6,158 bases of DNA, from assembly GCA_036746315.1 (NCBI GenBank), contig DAIOEK010000075.1, positions 1 through 6,158 on the forward strand, given 5' to 3'. This stretch comes from DAIOEK01 sp036746315 (GTDB lineage Bacteria; Chloroflexota; Anaerolineae; Anaerolineales; Anaerolineaceae). Below, one piece after another: positions 1-5,070 of this stretch. The translations under genes were made by a program, and so were the position numbers. The notes below the pieces were generated by a model. The model was not told where the DNA came from, searched no databases, and worked only from the letters and a program-made list of their open reading frames with translations. Every line of letters begins with the position of its first letter. Position 1 is the first letter of the stretch.

Positions 1-717
1 TCCACCGGTTCCACCAATGACGATGCGATCCAATGGCTGGAGGAAGGCGCCCCGGATTATGCGGCGGTCACGGCAGATGAACAGACCCACGGGCGCGGAC
101 GGTTCCAGCGGAAATGGGTGACCAACCCCGGGGCGGCGCTGGCGGTGAGCGTAATATTGCATCCCGTGGGGGAAGAGATGCAGCGCCTGGCGTTGTTTTC
201 CCCCCTGGCGGGGATTGCCCTCTCGAGCGCGGTGGAGGAACTTTACGGCATCTCTCCGCAAATCAAGTGGCCGAACGATGTATTGCTCCACGAGAAAAAA
301 GTTTGCGGCATTCTCACTGAAACCCACTGGGTCGGTTCTGAATTGAAGGGCGTGGTGATCGGCAGCGGGGTGAATGTCACCCCGGCAGCGCTCCCTCCGC
401 AAGAAACGCTCACCTTTCCGGCGGGCTGTTTGGAGGCGGAACTTGCCCGCAAGGTGGAGCGCTGGGACCTGCTGGCAGCCTACCTGGAGAAGCTGATCCA
501 CTGGCGGCGGCACCTGGGTGATGACGCCTTCATGGATTTCTGGCAGAAGCACCTGGCATTTGTCGACCGGGAGGTGGAAATCCGCGGCAACCTGGGGGTG
601 CAGATCAGCGGCAGGCTGAAAGGCATTGATCCGAATGGCGAATTACTCATCCAGGGGGATGCGCAGCTTCATACAGTGCAGGTGGGAGATGTGCATTTGC
701 GGTTGCGCGCAAGTTAA
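1..717 (+). CDS. birA: Biotin--[acetyl-CoA-carboxylase] ligase, 5'-truncated by window edge
   Basis: This enzyme activates biotin with ATP to biotinyl-AMP and transfers it to the conserved lysine of the biotin carboxyl carrier protein in the cytoplasm, which is needed for acetyl-CoA carboxylase and fatty acid synthesis. The open frame runs from base 1 with 238 visible residues. Family motifs appear in order: STN at 4-6, the biotin/AMP loop GRGR at 31-34, KWPNDV at 89-94, the KKVCGIL segment with the probable catalytic lysine at about 100, and GSGVNV at 121-126. The last 50 or so residues have the pattern of the SH3-like C-terminal domain (GRLKGIDPNGELLI). Only the start is missing. If this is a group I ligase without a DNA-binding domain, roughly 20-30 residues lie outside the window. 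Whether an N-terminal helix-turn-helix exists cannot be seen, so a repressor role is undecided. The GTG at 118 lies inside the catalytic domain and is not the start. It ends in TAA, 42 bases before the next gene. Confidence 0.95.
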   Translation, partial: STGSTNDDAIQWLEEGAPDYAAVTADEQTHGRGRFQRKWVTNPGAALAVSVILHPVGEEMQRLALFSPLAGIALSSAVEELYGISPQIKWPNDVLLHEKKVCGILTETHWVGSELKGVVIGSGVNVTPAALPPQETLTFPAGCLEAELARKVERWDLLAAYLEKLIHWRRHLGDDAFMDFWQKHLAFVDREVEIRGNLGVQISGRLKGIDPNGELLIQGDAQLHTVQVGDVHLRLRAS

Positions 718-730
718 CTTGTGGTATAGT
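703..730 (+). promoter_or_regulatory. Probable sigma-A promoter with extended -10, inside the end of birA
   Basis: A TATAGT -10 box at 725-730 is preceded by TGTGG at 720-724, a TRTG-type extended -10. A plausible -35, TTGCGC at 703-708, sits 16 bases upstream. Transcription would start near 737, giving a leader of roughly 23 bases for the gene at 760. The -35 lies in the last codons of birA, so the small gene can be expressed separately from the ligase, although readthrough from birA is also possible. The match is by eye. Confidence 0.6.
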
Positions 731-747
731 GATTAGGAATACCGTTT

Positions 748-753
748 GGGAGG
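748..753 (+). promoter_or_regulatory. Ribosome binding site deciding a TTG start
   Basis: GGGAGG lies 6 bases before a TTG codon at 760. No in-frame ATG precedes it, and the next one (820) has no comparable Shine-Dalgarno sequence, so the TTG is preferred as the start. Confidence 0.65.
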
Positions 754-759
754 TGTGGA

Positions 760-996
760 TTGTTCAATCAACCGCCAGATCAAAATCAGGAATCGCAGGA
801 TTCCTCACCGTTCTTCTCCATGGATCAGCCGGTTTTTACTTCGGAGGAGCCACTGGATAACGAACCAATGGGGAAGAAACTGCTGGGGCTGACGCCGGTT
901 CAGCGTTTTGTGATTGCCCTGCTGGTATTCGTCCTTACCTGTGTGCTGGGTAGTTTATGTCTGCTGCTTACGGGCAAGATCGTGTTGCCGATGTAA
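760..996 (+). CDS. Small single-pass membrane protein, unknown function
   Basis: The predicted product has 78 residues in two parts. Residues 1-40 are hydrophilic, acidic and rich in Gln, Pro and Ser. Residues about 50-71 form one strongly hydrophobic helix (FVIALLVFVLTCVLG onward), followed by a short TGKIVLPM tail. The charge pattern, with an acidic N-terminus but Lys-Lys at 39-40 and Arg at 49 just before the helix, suggests an N-in orientation with the C-terminus reaching the outer face. There is no cleavable signal peptide and no enzymatic motif. The start is TTG, chosen for the GGGAGG ribosome binding site 6 bases upstream; the alternative ATG at 820 would remove 20 residues of the linker. 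It follows birA at 42 bases, has a probable own promoter, and ends 28 bases before a strong hairpin. I do not recognise a named family. A membrane-anchored accessory protein is possible, but nothing in the sequence shows a partner. Confidence 0.75.
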   Translation: MFNQPPDQNQESQDSSPFFSMDQPVFTSEEPLDNEPMGKKLLGLTPVQRFVIALLVFVLTCVLGSLCLLLTGKIVLPM

Positions 997-1024
997 AACC
1001 AGCGGGTATTTGTATTTGTCATTG

Positions 1025-1061
1025 AAACAACAAATGACGGCTTAGCCGTCATTTGTTGTTT
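1025..1061. terminator. Bidirectional intrinsic terminator between convergent genes
   Basis: This is a perfect inverted repeat with 18-base arms centred on 1043. The GC core is GACGGC/GCCGTC around a TTA loop, and the outer arms are A/T-rich. On the plus strand the 3' arm ends in ATTTGTTGTTT, and on the minus strand it reads the same way, so both transcripts get a U-rich run, interrupted by G. It lies 28 bases after the small membrane protein gene. Its right arm contains the stop codon and last codons of the minus-strand flavodoxin gene. Confidence 0.85.
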
Positions 1062-1573
1062 AACTTGCGATATACATCCGCCGCCCAACCATCAATGGCT
1101 TTCCAATCGCGGTGATCACCTTCCCGCCAGACGCCCATGATCACGCTCAACTTGAACTTAATCCTGTCTGCCAGGGAAGGCACCTTCTGGATATCCAGTC
1201 CGCCGGCAAAGGAGGCTTCGGCAATGGGGTGGATCAGTACCCTAACGGGATTCATAAACGTGGATACGTAGCTTTGAAACCGGTCGCCATCCCGCATGGC
1301 AAGTGTCATGCAGACCTGGAAGATGACAACTGGTCTTTGGGTGAGCACCGTCTGGTTTTTCCGGAGGAATTGGATTGCCTCCGGCAGCCAGGCACTCCCC
1401 TGGATGGCGCTGCCCACCACATAAGCCTGATAAGCAGATGCATCCCGCACTTCGCGCACCGGCAATACATCCACAACCAGACCTCCGGCCACCAGCGTTG
1501 ATGCGATTCTCTCGGCAACGCCTGCGGTGTAGCCCGTCCGGCTGGCATATACGACCAACACTTTTCCATCCAT
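1049..1573 (-). CDS. Flavodoxin domain protein, HemG-like (flavodoxin_5 type)
   Basis: This is a 174-residue cytoplasmic flavodoxin-fold protein expected to bind FMN. The first beta strand, KVLVVYAS at 4-11, leads into the FMN phosphate loop SRTGYTAG at 11-18. Further HemG-like segments are YVVGSAIQGSAWLPEAIQFL at 51-70, a strand PVVIFQVC at 81-88, FAGGLDIQKV at 122-131, and a C-terminal DWKAIDGWAADVYRKL helix. This order resembles menaquinone-dependent protoporphyrinogen oxidase HemG and its relatives. No other haem genes are nearby, so the substrate is unproven and a general flavodoxin-like oxidoreductase is equally possible. The frame stays open to a GTG at 1672. I place the start at the ATG at 1573 because a GTGAGGT ribosome site lies 7 bases upstream and the fold begins immediately after; the extra 33 residues match nothing in the family. 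A promoter with a consensus TATAAT sits just upstream. The stop codon lies inside the terminator hairpin. Confidence 0.85.
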   Translation of the reverse strand: MDGKVLVVYASRTGYTAGVAERIASTLVAGGLVVDVLPVREVRDASAYQAYVVGSAIQGSAWLPEAIQFLRKNQTVLTQRPVVIFQVCMTLAMRDGDRFQSYVSTFMNPVRVLIHPIAEASFAGGLDIQKVPSLADRIKFKLSVIMGVWREGDHRDWKAIDGWAADVYRKLNNK

Positions 1574-1580
1574 AGCATTT

Positions 1581-1587
1581 ACCTCAC
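1581..1587 (-). promoter_or_regulatory. Ribosome binding site fixing the flavodoxin start
   Basis: GTGAGGT on the minus strand ends 7 bases before the ATG at 1573. It supports this start over the upstream GTG at 1672, which would place the -10 box and the inverted repeat inside coding sequence. Confidence 0.65.
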
Positions 1588-1595
1588 TGGCAGTG

Positions 1596-1604
1596 ATTAT
1601 ATCA
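1596..1604 (-). promoter_or_regulatory. Extended -10 promoter for the flavodoxin gene
   Basis: On the minus strand, TGATATAAT combines a consensus TATAAT (1601-1596) with the TGn extension. No good -35 is visible 16-18 bases upstream, as is usual for extended -10 promoters or activator-dependent ones. Transcription would start near 1589, leaving a leader of only about 16 bases that begins just before the ribosome site. An inverted repeat occupies the -35 region. Confidence 0.6.
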
Positions 1605-1614
1605 ATGTCTATTT

Positions 1615-1655
1615 GATTAATCCGGGTGCCCGAATGTTCTGTCCCGGTGATTAAC
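1615..1655. repeat. Imperfect inverted repeat upstream of the flavodoxin -10
   Basis: TTAATCCGGG at 1617-1626 is matched by CCCGG at 1643-1647 and GATTAA at 1649-1654, an inverted pair of about 10 bases with a small bulge and a 16-base centre. It lies between the DUF6157 stop and the flavodoxin -10, covering the -35 zone. It could be an operator for a dimeric regulator. A weak terminator for the DUF6157 gene is less likely, because no U-run follows on the minus strand. Confidence 0.4.
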
Positions 1656-1675
1656 GGAGGATATAAATTCACACC

Positions 1676-2095
1676 TCATCCCAGTTGTCTTTTTGTATTC
1701 ATGGCTTTTGTCTGGGTAAGGTGAGGATCATTCTTTAACTGGTTATATTCAACAGCGCTGCAAGAATACAGGGCAATTTTTCCGTGGTTGTCAAAATGCA
1801 GCCCCCAACCGTATTTTTTGCCCAGCGGCGATGATCGAAGACAGGCACGCGGCCTGGCGAAGAACTCATCCCTTTCCTTTTGGGTGGCAGATAGAGGGTT
1901 CTTGCCTTCCTTAATCCACTCCGTCTGAAACAGGACATCTTCCTGGGTCAGCTGGTAGGGATGGTCGTTCAGAAGCTGCCACTGTATCGTGGCGATAGTT
2001 TCTTTTTCTCTGAAGAGTTCGGGAACCATTCCACTATTGGCAGGGCAGTCATCTGCCACGGCAATAAAAGTATCATAATAGTTCATGTCAGCCAT
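1676..2095 (-). CDS. DUF6157 family protein
   Basis: This is a 139-residue soluble protein without signal peptide or membrane helix. It matches my memory of the DUF6157 family: an N-terminal NYYDTFIAVADDCPANSG at 5-22, a middle QWQLLNDHPYQLTQEDVLF at 38-56, a FFARPRACLRSSPLGKKYGWG block around 78-98, and an HFDNHGKIALYSCSAVEY strand region near 99-116. Length is normal for the family. No function is established that I know of, and there are no obvious catalytic motifs. The ATG at 2095 is preceded by GAGGAGG with an 11-base gap, which is longish. The ATG at 2086 would be 20 bases from it, so the first is preferred. It lies upstream of the flavodoxin gene on the same strand, 102 bases apart, and the flavodoxin has its own -10, so co-transcription is possible but not required. 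Base composition looks somewhat more A+T-rich than the flanking genes, which could hint at transfer. Confidence 0.8.
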   Translation of the reverse strand: MADMNYYDTFIAVADDCPANSGMVPELFREKETIATIQWQLLNDHPYQLTQEDVLFQTEWIKEGKNPLSATQKERDEFFARPRACLRSSPLGKKYGWGLHFDNHGKIALYSCSAVEYNQLKNDPHLTQTKAMNTKRQLG

Positions 2096-2106
2096 TAGGT
2101 GCGAAT

Positions 2107-2113
2107 CCTCCTC
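2107..2113 (-). promoter_or_regulatory. Ribosome binding site of the DUF6157 gene
   Basis: GAGGAGG on the minus strand lies 11 bases before the ATG at 2095. It is a strong match but at a spacing longer than optimal; no start codon in this frame sits closer. The A+T-rich block at 2124-2148 upstream probably holds the promoter, with TAAAAT at 2133-2128 or TAATAT at 2142-2137 as possible -10 boxes, but no convincing -35. Confidence 0.55.
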
Positions 2114-2178
2114 AAAGTCATGTCCATATTTTAAATATATTACCGTATTTCAGCCGGGAGTGGGGATTCGGGCCCAAT

Positions 2179-2200
2179 AAAAAACCTGCCGGGTGGCAGG
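2179..2200 (-). terminator. Intrinsic terminator of the tRNA-Ser operon
   Basis: On the minus strand the stem CCTGCC/GGCAGG with an ACCC loop is followed directly by six T residues (2184-2179). It begins 10 bases after the 3' CCA of tRNA-Ser(GCU), so it ends the tRNA transcript and insulates the DUF6157 gene that follows on the same strand. Confidence 0.88.
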
Positions 2201-2210
2201 CTGGATATTC

Positions 2211-2301
2211 TGGCGGGGAGGGTGGGATTCGAACCCACGGCTGAGTCAACCCCAGCACTCACTTAGCAGGCGAGCCCAATCGGCCTCTCTGGCACCTCCC
2301 C
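2211..2301 (-). tRNA. tRNA-Ser (anticodon GCU)
   Basis: This 91-base class II tRNA reads serine codons AGC and AGU. The acceptor stem pairs GGGGAGG with CCTCCCC, followed by discriminator G and an encoded CCA. The D stem is CCA/TGG. The anticodon arm is CTCGC-CTGCTAA-GTGAG with anticodon GCT. The long variable arm forms a 6-bp stem GCTGGG/CTCAGC around GTTGA. The T arm is GTGGG-TTCGAAT-CCCAC. A G discriminator and a long variable arm are the expected identity elements for seryl-tRNA synthetase. It is the second gene of a two-tRNA unit. Confidence 0.95.
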
Positions 2302-2313
2302 GGGTGCAATTGG

Positions 2314-2401
2314 TGGCGGAGGAGGTGGGATTCGAACCCACGTTAGGTTGCCCTAAACCTGTTTTCAAGACAGGCGCCTTAAACCGCTCGGCCACCCCTC
2401 C
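2314..2401 (-). tRNA. tRNA-Ser (anticodon UGA)
   Basis: This 88-base class II tRNA reads UCA and, by wobble, other UCN codons. The acceptor GGAGGGG pairs with CTCCTCC with one G-U pair, followed by discriminator G and an encoded CCA. The D stem is GCC/GGC. The anticodon arm is CCTGT-CTTGAAA-ACAGG, giving anticodon TGA. The variable arm TTAGG/CCTAA is capped by a GCAA tetraloop, and the T arm is GTGGG-TTCGAAT-CCCAC. The 3' end is followed by a second CCA triplet in the 12-base spacer to tRNA-Ser(GCU). The short spacer indicates a single precursor for both tRNAs. Confidence 0.95.
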
Positions 2402-2429
2402 TCTGCTACAACTCCTCACGAGTCGACAA

Positions 2430-2440
2430 ATTTTACCACA
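2430..2440 (-). promoter_or_regulatory. Extended -10 promoter of the tRNA-Ser operon
   Basis: On the minus strand TGTGGTAAAAT gives a TAAAAT -10 box (2435-2430) with the TRTG extension. The -35 region (TACATT or ACATTA near 2459-2453) is a poor match. Transcription would start near 2423, about 22 bases before the first tRNA. The element sits in the 62-base gap after the stop of the large membrane protein gene, where I see no terminator, so some readthrough from that gene may also reach the tRNAs. Confidence 0.6.
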
Positions 2441-2463
2441 TCTGACCGCATTTAATGTAGGTT

Positions 2464-4959
2464 CTATTGCAGGCGGCATTTTGCAGGAGCTTCGGTTAAG
2501 CCTTCCACAATGACCGCCGGCTGCCCGGGCTGGATGATCCCTAGCGCCTGAATGTACTCCACCTCTTTTCCGCGCACCAGGGCGGATGCCGGTTTGCCGA
2601 TCACCAATGTATCTGCGCGGTTGGGGAAGACTTGGGGCGGGCGCTCAAGCGTGACCAGTACCTGATCGATCCCGGCCTGTCCGGTGAGTACAAAACCCAT
2701 CCGGCAGAAGTCGAGCGGAGCATACGCCACCCAGTTGGAGCCCCCTTCGCCGACGCCGGGCTTGTAAAAGCGCGGATACAACTCCCTCCCGTAGCGGAAC
2801 ACCACCTGCGGATCTGCCAGCAGCGCTTCGATTTGGTCCGGTTTCACGCCCCAGCTCTTCAGCAAGACGGGGATGTTTTCCCGGGTTACTTCCTTGTACC
2901 GTTGCGGGAAGACCTCTTCGGTGATGGGGATCAGGCTGCCCACCAGCAGCAACCCGCCCACCAGCAAAGCCATCTTCAGCGGTGTGGTCTTTCGGATCGA
3001 CTTTTCGGGGGCAGCCTCCGGCATATCCACCGATACGCGCATGCCCTGCATCAACCACACACATATCTGCAACAATCCGGCTGCCAGGTAAAGATACCCC
3101 ACCCAATCAACGGGCAAATTATATCTGCCGCTGGAATTGCGCGCCAGCGCGTTGCCCGTGGTATAGGCGAGGTTGACCATCAGCGGGACCAACCCCGCCC
3201 AGCGCAGACGGGCGAAGAGCGTGCCAATGCCCAGTGCCATGAGCGCCAGGGTGATAAACAATTGCACGGATTGCCCCCTGGTGAGAATGTTCATGTCATC
3301 CCGCCAGAAGGGGTATTCCGTCATTAATGTGTCCACTGTCTCCGAGAAACGCTGGGGAGGGGTGACGAACAGGGTGGCGATTTCATTGCGCAGAAAGTGG
3401 TTTGCGGCAAATGAAATAACTGCTGCCGGATTTTGCAGAGTTGCCTGGAGTATGGATCCGGAAGCTTCCGGGTCATCGGAATCCACGCCATAGCGACCCT
3501 GCAGGAATTGGGTTTGGGTGACCGGATCGTCGAACATCAATTTCCCGGTCAGACCATAATTTCGTATCAGCCAGGGGGCGATCATCAGCAGCAACCCGGC
3601 ACACAGCAGTGCGGTCCGGCCCAGCCAGAAGCGCCAGCGACGAGGGAATTGAAGGATGAGCAGCAATATCACTAAGGGCAGCAATATTACCGCCTGGGTA
3701 CGGAAAAGCATCACCCAGCCCAGCGTACCGCCCACTCCCAGCGTCCAGAGCGGATTTTCGGGATGCTGTTTCCACCAACGGATGAGCAGCCAGGTGAAAA
3801 CCAGAATTGCCAGCAGCGAGGGCAGGTCTGCCAGGATCATCTTGGAGTTGGAAAGTTCGATATAGCGCGTGGAGAGGATGGCGTTCAACTCGCGGAAGAT
3901 GCCCAACAACCCCAGGGCAAAGCCCAGTGGTCTGCCCATTATCTCCCGGCCGACCAGGTAGAGGAACACCGGGATCAGCGCCAGCAACAGGCTCTGGAGG
4001 GTGATCATCCGGGCATAATCGCCGCCCGCAGCGGTAGTGATGTAGCTCAGCAGGGTAAGGTAGAACGGACGCGGGGTCACCTCTCCCGAGTACAGACCCT
4101 CGCCGATGGTCACGCTTTCGGCTGCGATTCCGTAGTACATTGCATCGGAGTAGGGATAGATCTGATTATTCGGCGGACGCGCTTCGGGTGAAAAATAGCT
4201 GTTTTGAAGAGGCTGGGGCAGCCAAAGCGCCAGTGCCAGCCCGTAGAGAATGAAGATCAGCCCGGCGTCGAGGGCAATCTGCGCACGGGCTGAAAGCTTT
4301 TCGTGGTACCTGCCGCCAAAACCCAGCAGAATACCCCCGGCAAGAACCGCCAGGGCAATCTGCCAGGCGAGCAGCGGAGAACCCATCTTGCGCCAGCCTT
4401 CGGTATCGGGTCTCAAGCCCAGCCCGGTGGTGAGAATGATGATCGCCAACACCAGGAATATCAACTCAACGATGATGGCAACCCTAAATATCAGAATGTG
4501 CTGCCGGGAATCCATTTTCTCCCAGCCGTAGCGCAGCCAGGTGAACATCAACACACTCTCGAGCGAGACGATCCACAGCCAGACCAGGATGGGATACAGG
4601 CGTTCATAGTAGGCTAGCAGTTCGGGATCCACAAGGCTTTGCGGCAGTTGAGTGATGGACAGCCCGGTGAAGAAGAGTGCCGACAATACCATAAGCAGAG
4701 GCAGATAGAAACGACTCGCTGACAACCGCAGCAGCCATGCAGTGGTTTTCCGCAGGGCAAGGACGCCAAATATGACAGCGGAAAACAGCATGGCTCCCAT
4801 CAACACCAGGCGCTGGAGAGAGAAACCCAGCAGCAGGCTGTTCTTGGGATCGCGCGGCAGGCTGGCGATGTATAGCGCAACCGCCAGGCTTTCGATGGCG
4901 ATCAGGACGAAAAAGGCGAGAATGGCTTTCTTTTGTACTGCGGGAGTGATTTTTGTCAT
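2464..4959 (-). CDS. GT39/ArnT-like GT-C fold membrane glycosyltransferase
   Basis: The product is an 831-residue polytopic membrane protein. Residues 1-250 hold about seven hydrophobic segments. Then comes a loop with YPYSDAMYYGIAAES at 268-282, whose Asp272 has the place and context of the acidic catalytic residue in the first external loop of GT-C enzymes that use polyprenyl-phosphate-linked sugars. More helices follow (about 315-470), including LADLPS at 376-381, a long hydrophilic loop at about 470-560, and further helices with ARNSSGRYNLPVDW at 606-619, which resembles the late Arg/Tyr-Leu-Pro motif of GT39-like proteins. A final helix near 661-680 leads to a soluble C-terminal domain of about 150 residues, probably outside the membrane. 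Glycosyl transfer is inferred from fold and motif; donor and acceptor are unknown. The ATG at 4959 follows a consensus TATAAT by about 25 bases; no clear Shine-Dalgarno is visible. It is monocistronic by its signals, ending 62 bases before the tRNA genes. Confidence 0.75.
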   Translation of the reverse strand: MTKITPAVQKKAILAFFVLIAIESLAVALYIASLPRDPKNSLLLGFSLQRLVLMGAMLFSAVIFGVLALRKTTAWLLRLSASRFYLPLLMVLSALFFTGLSITQLPQSLVDPELLAYYERLYPILVWLWIVSLESVLMFTWLRYGWEKMDSRQHILIFRVAIIVELIFLVLAIIILTTGLGLRPDTEGWRKMGSPLLAWQIALAVLAGGILLGFGGRYHEKLSARAQIALDAGLIFILYGLALALWLPQPLQNSYFSPEARPPNNQIYPYSDAMYYGIAAESVTIGEGLYSGEVTPRPFYLTLLSYITTAAGGDYARMITLQSLLLALIPVFLYLVGREIMGRPLGFALGLLGIFRELNAILSTRYIELSNSKMILADLPSLLAILVFTWLLIRWWKQHPENPLWTLGVGGTLGWVMLFRTQAVILLPLVILLLILQFPRRWRFWLGRTALLCAGLLLMIAPWLIRNYGLTGKLMFDDPVTQTQFLQGRYGVDSDDPEASGSILQATLQNPAAVISFAANHFLRNEIATLFVTPPQRFSETVDTLMTEYPFWRDDMNILTRGQSVQLFITLALMALGIGTLFARLRWAGLVPLMVNLAYTTGNALARNSSGRYNLPVDWVGYLYLAAGLLQICVWLMQGMRVSVDMPEAAPEKSIRKTTPLKMALLVGGLLLVGSLIPITEEVFPQRYKEVTRENIPVLLKSWGVKPDQIEALLADPQVVFRYGRELYPRFYKPGVGEGGSNWVAYAPLDFCRMGFVLTGQAGIDQVLVTLERPPQVFPNRADTLVIGKPASALVRGKEVEYIQALGIIQPGQPAVIVEGLTEAPAKCRLQ

Positions 4960-4984
4960 TGTCTTTGAGCCCGTTTATTTCTTG

Positions 4985-5012
4985 ATTATACTTTCCTCTC
5001 CCGGTTTCGCAA
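4985..5012 (-). promoter_or_regulatory. Sigma-A promoter of the GT-C glycosyltransferase gene
   Basis: On the minus strand a consensus TATAAT (4990-4985) follows a 4-of-6 match to the -35 consensus, TTGCGA (5012-5007), by 16 bases. Transcription would begin near 4978, giving a leader of about 19 bases with only a weak ribosome site. The -35 begins within the T-run of the upstream gene's terminator. Confidence 0.7.
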
Positions 5013-5038
5013 AAAAGATGCCCTAAGGGCATCTTTTT
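5011..5038 (-). terminator. Intrinsic terminator after the HerA-like ATPase gene
   Basis: On the minus strand GATGCCC-TTA-GGGCATC is followed by TTTTTT (5016-5011), and the stem extends by A-T pairs on its 5' side. It lies 32 bases after the stop at 5071. The structure is symmetric and could act on either strand, but only the minus strand has a gene leading into it. Confidence 0.9.
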
Positions 5039-5070
5039 ATTAGTCAGGAAAGCAATATAGCTGGAGATGG

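Noticed and set aside
114..320. Frame with an ATG at 114 inside birA
   Set aside because: It overlaps the catalytic domain of birA in another frame and encodes Gly/Arg-rich sequence without a recognisable domain.
1574..1672. The extra N-terminal 33 residues of the flavodoxin frame from GTG 1672
   Set aside because: A promoter -10, an inverted repeat and a good ribosome site lie inside it, and the flavodoxin fold begins at the ATG at 1573.
2221..2342. A 19-base direct repeat (2221-2239 and 2324-2342), considered as an attachment-site pair
   Set aside because: Both copies are the T arm and adjoining acceptor bases of two serine tRNAs; identity is expected from tRNA structure and no integrase is present.
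2193..2513. Open frames on both strands across the tRNA genes (with WDSNPRL, EEVGFEPT and similar strings)
   Set aside because: These are the well-known spurious translations of class II tRNA genes; both tRNAs fold fully on the minus strand.
2632..3327. Long plus-strand open frames antisense to the GT-C gene, also at 3763-4191 and 5090-5752
   Set aside because: They are shadows of real minus-strand genes, have low-complexity or Arg/His/Gln-rich products, and lack ribosome sites.
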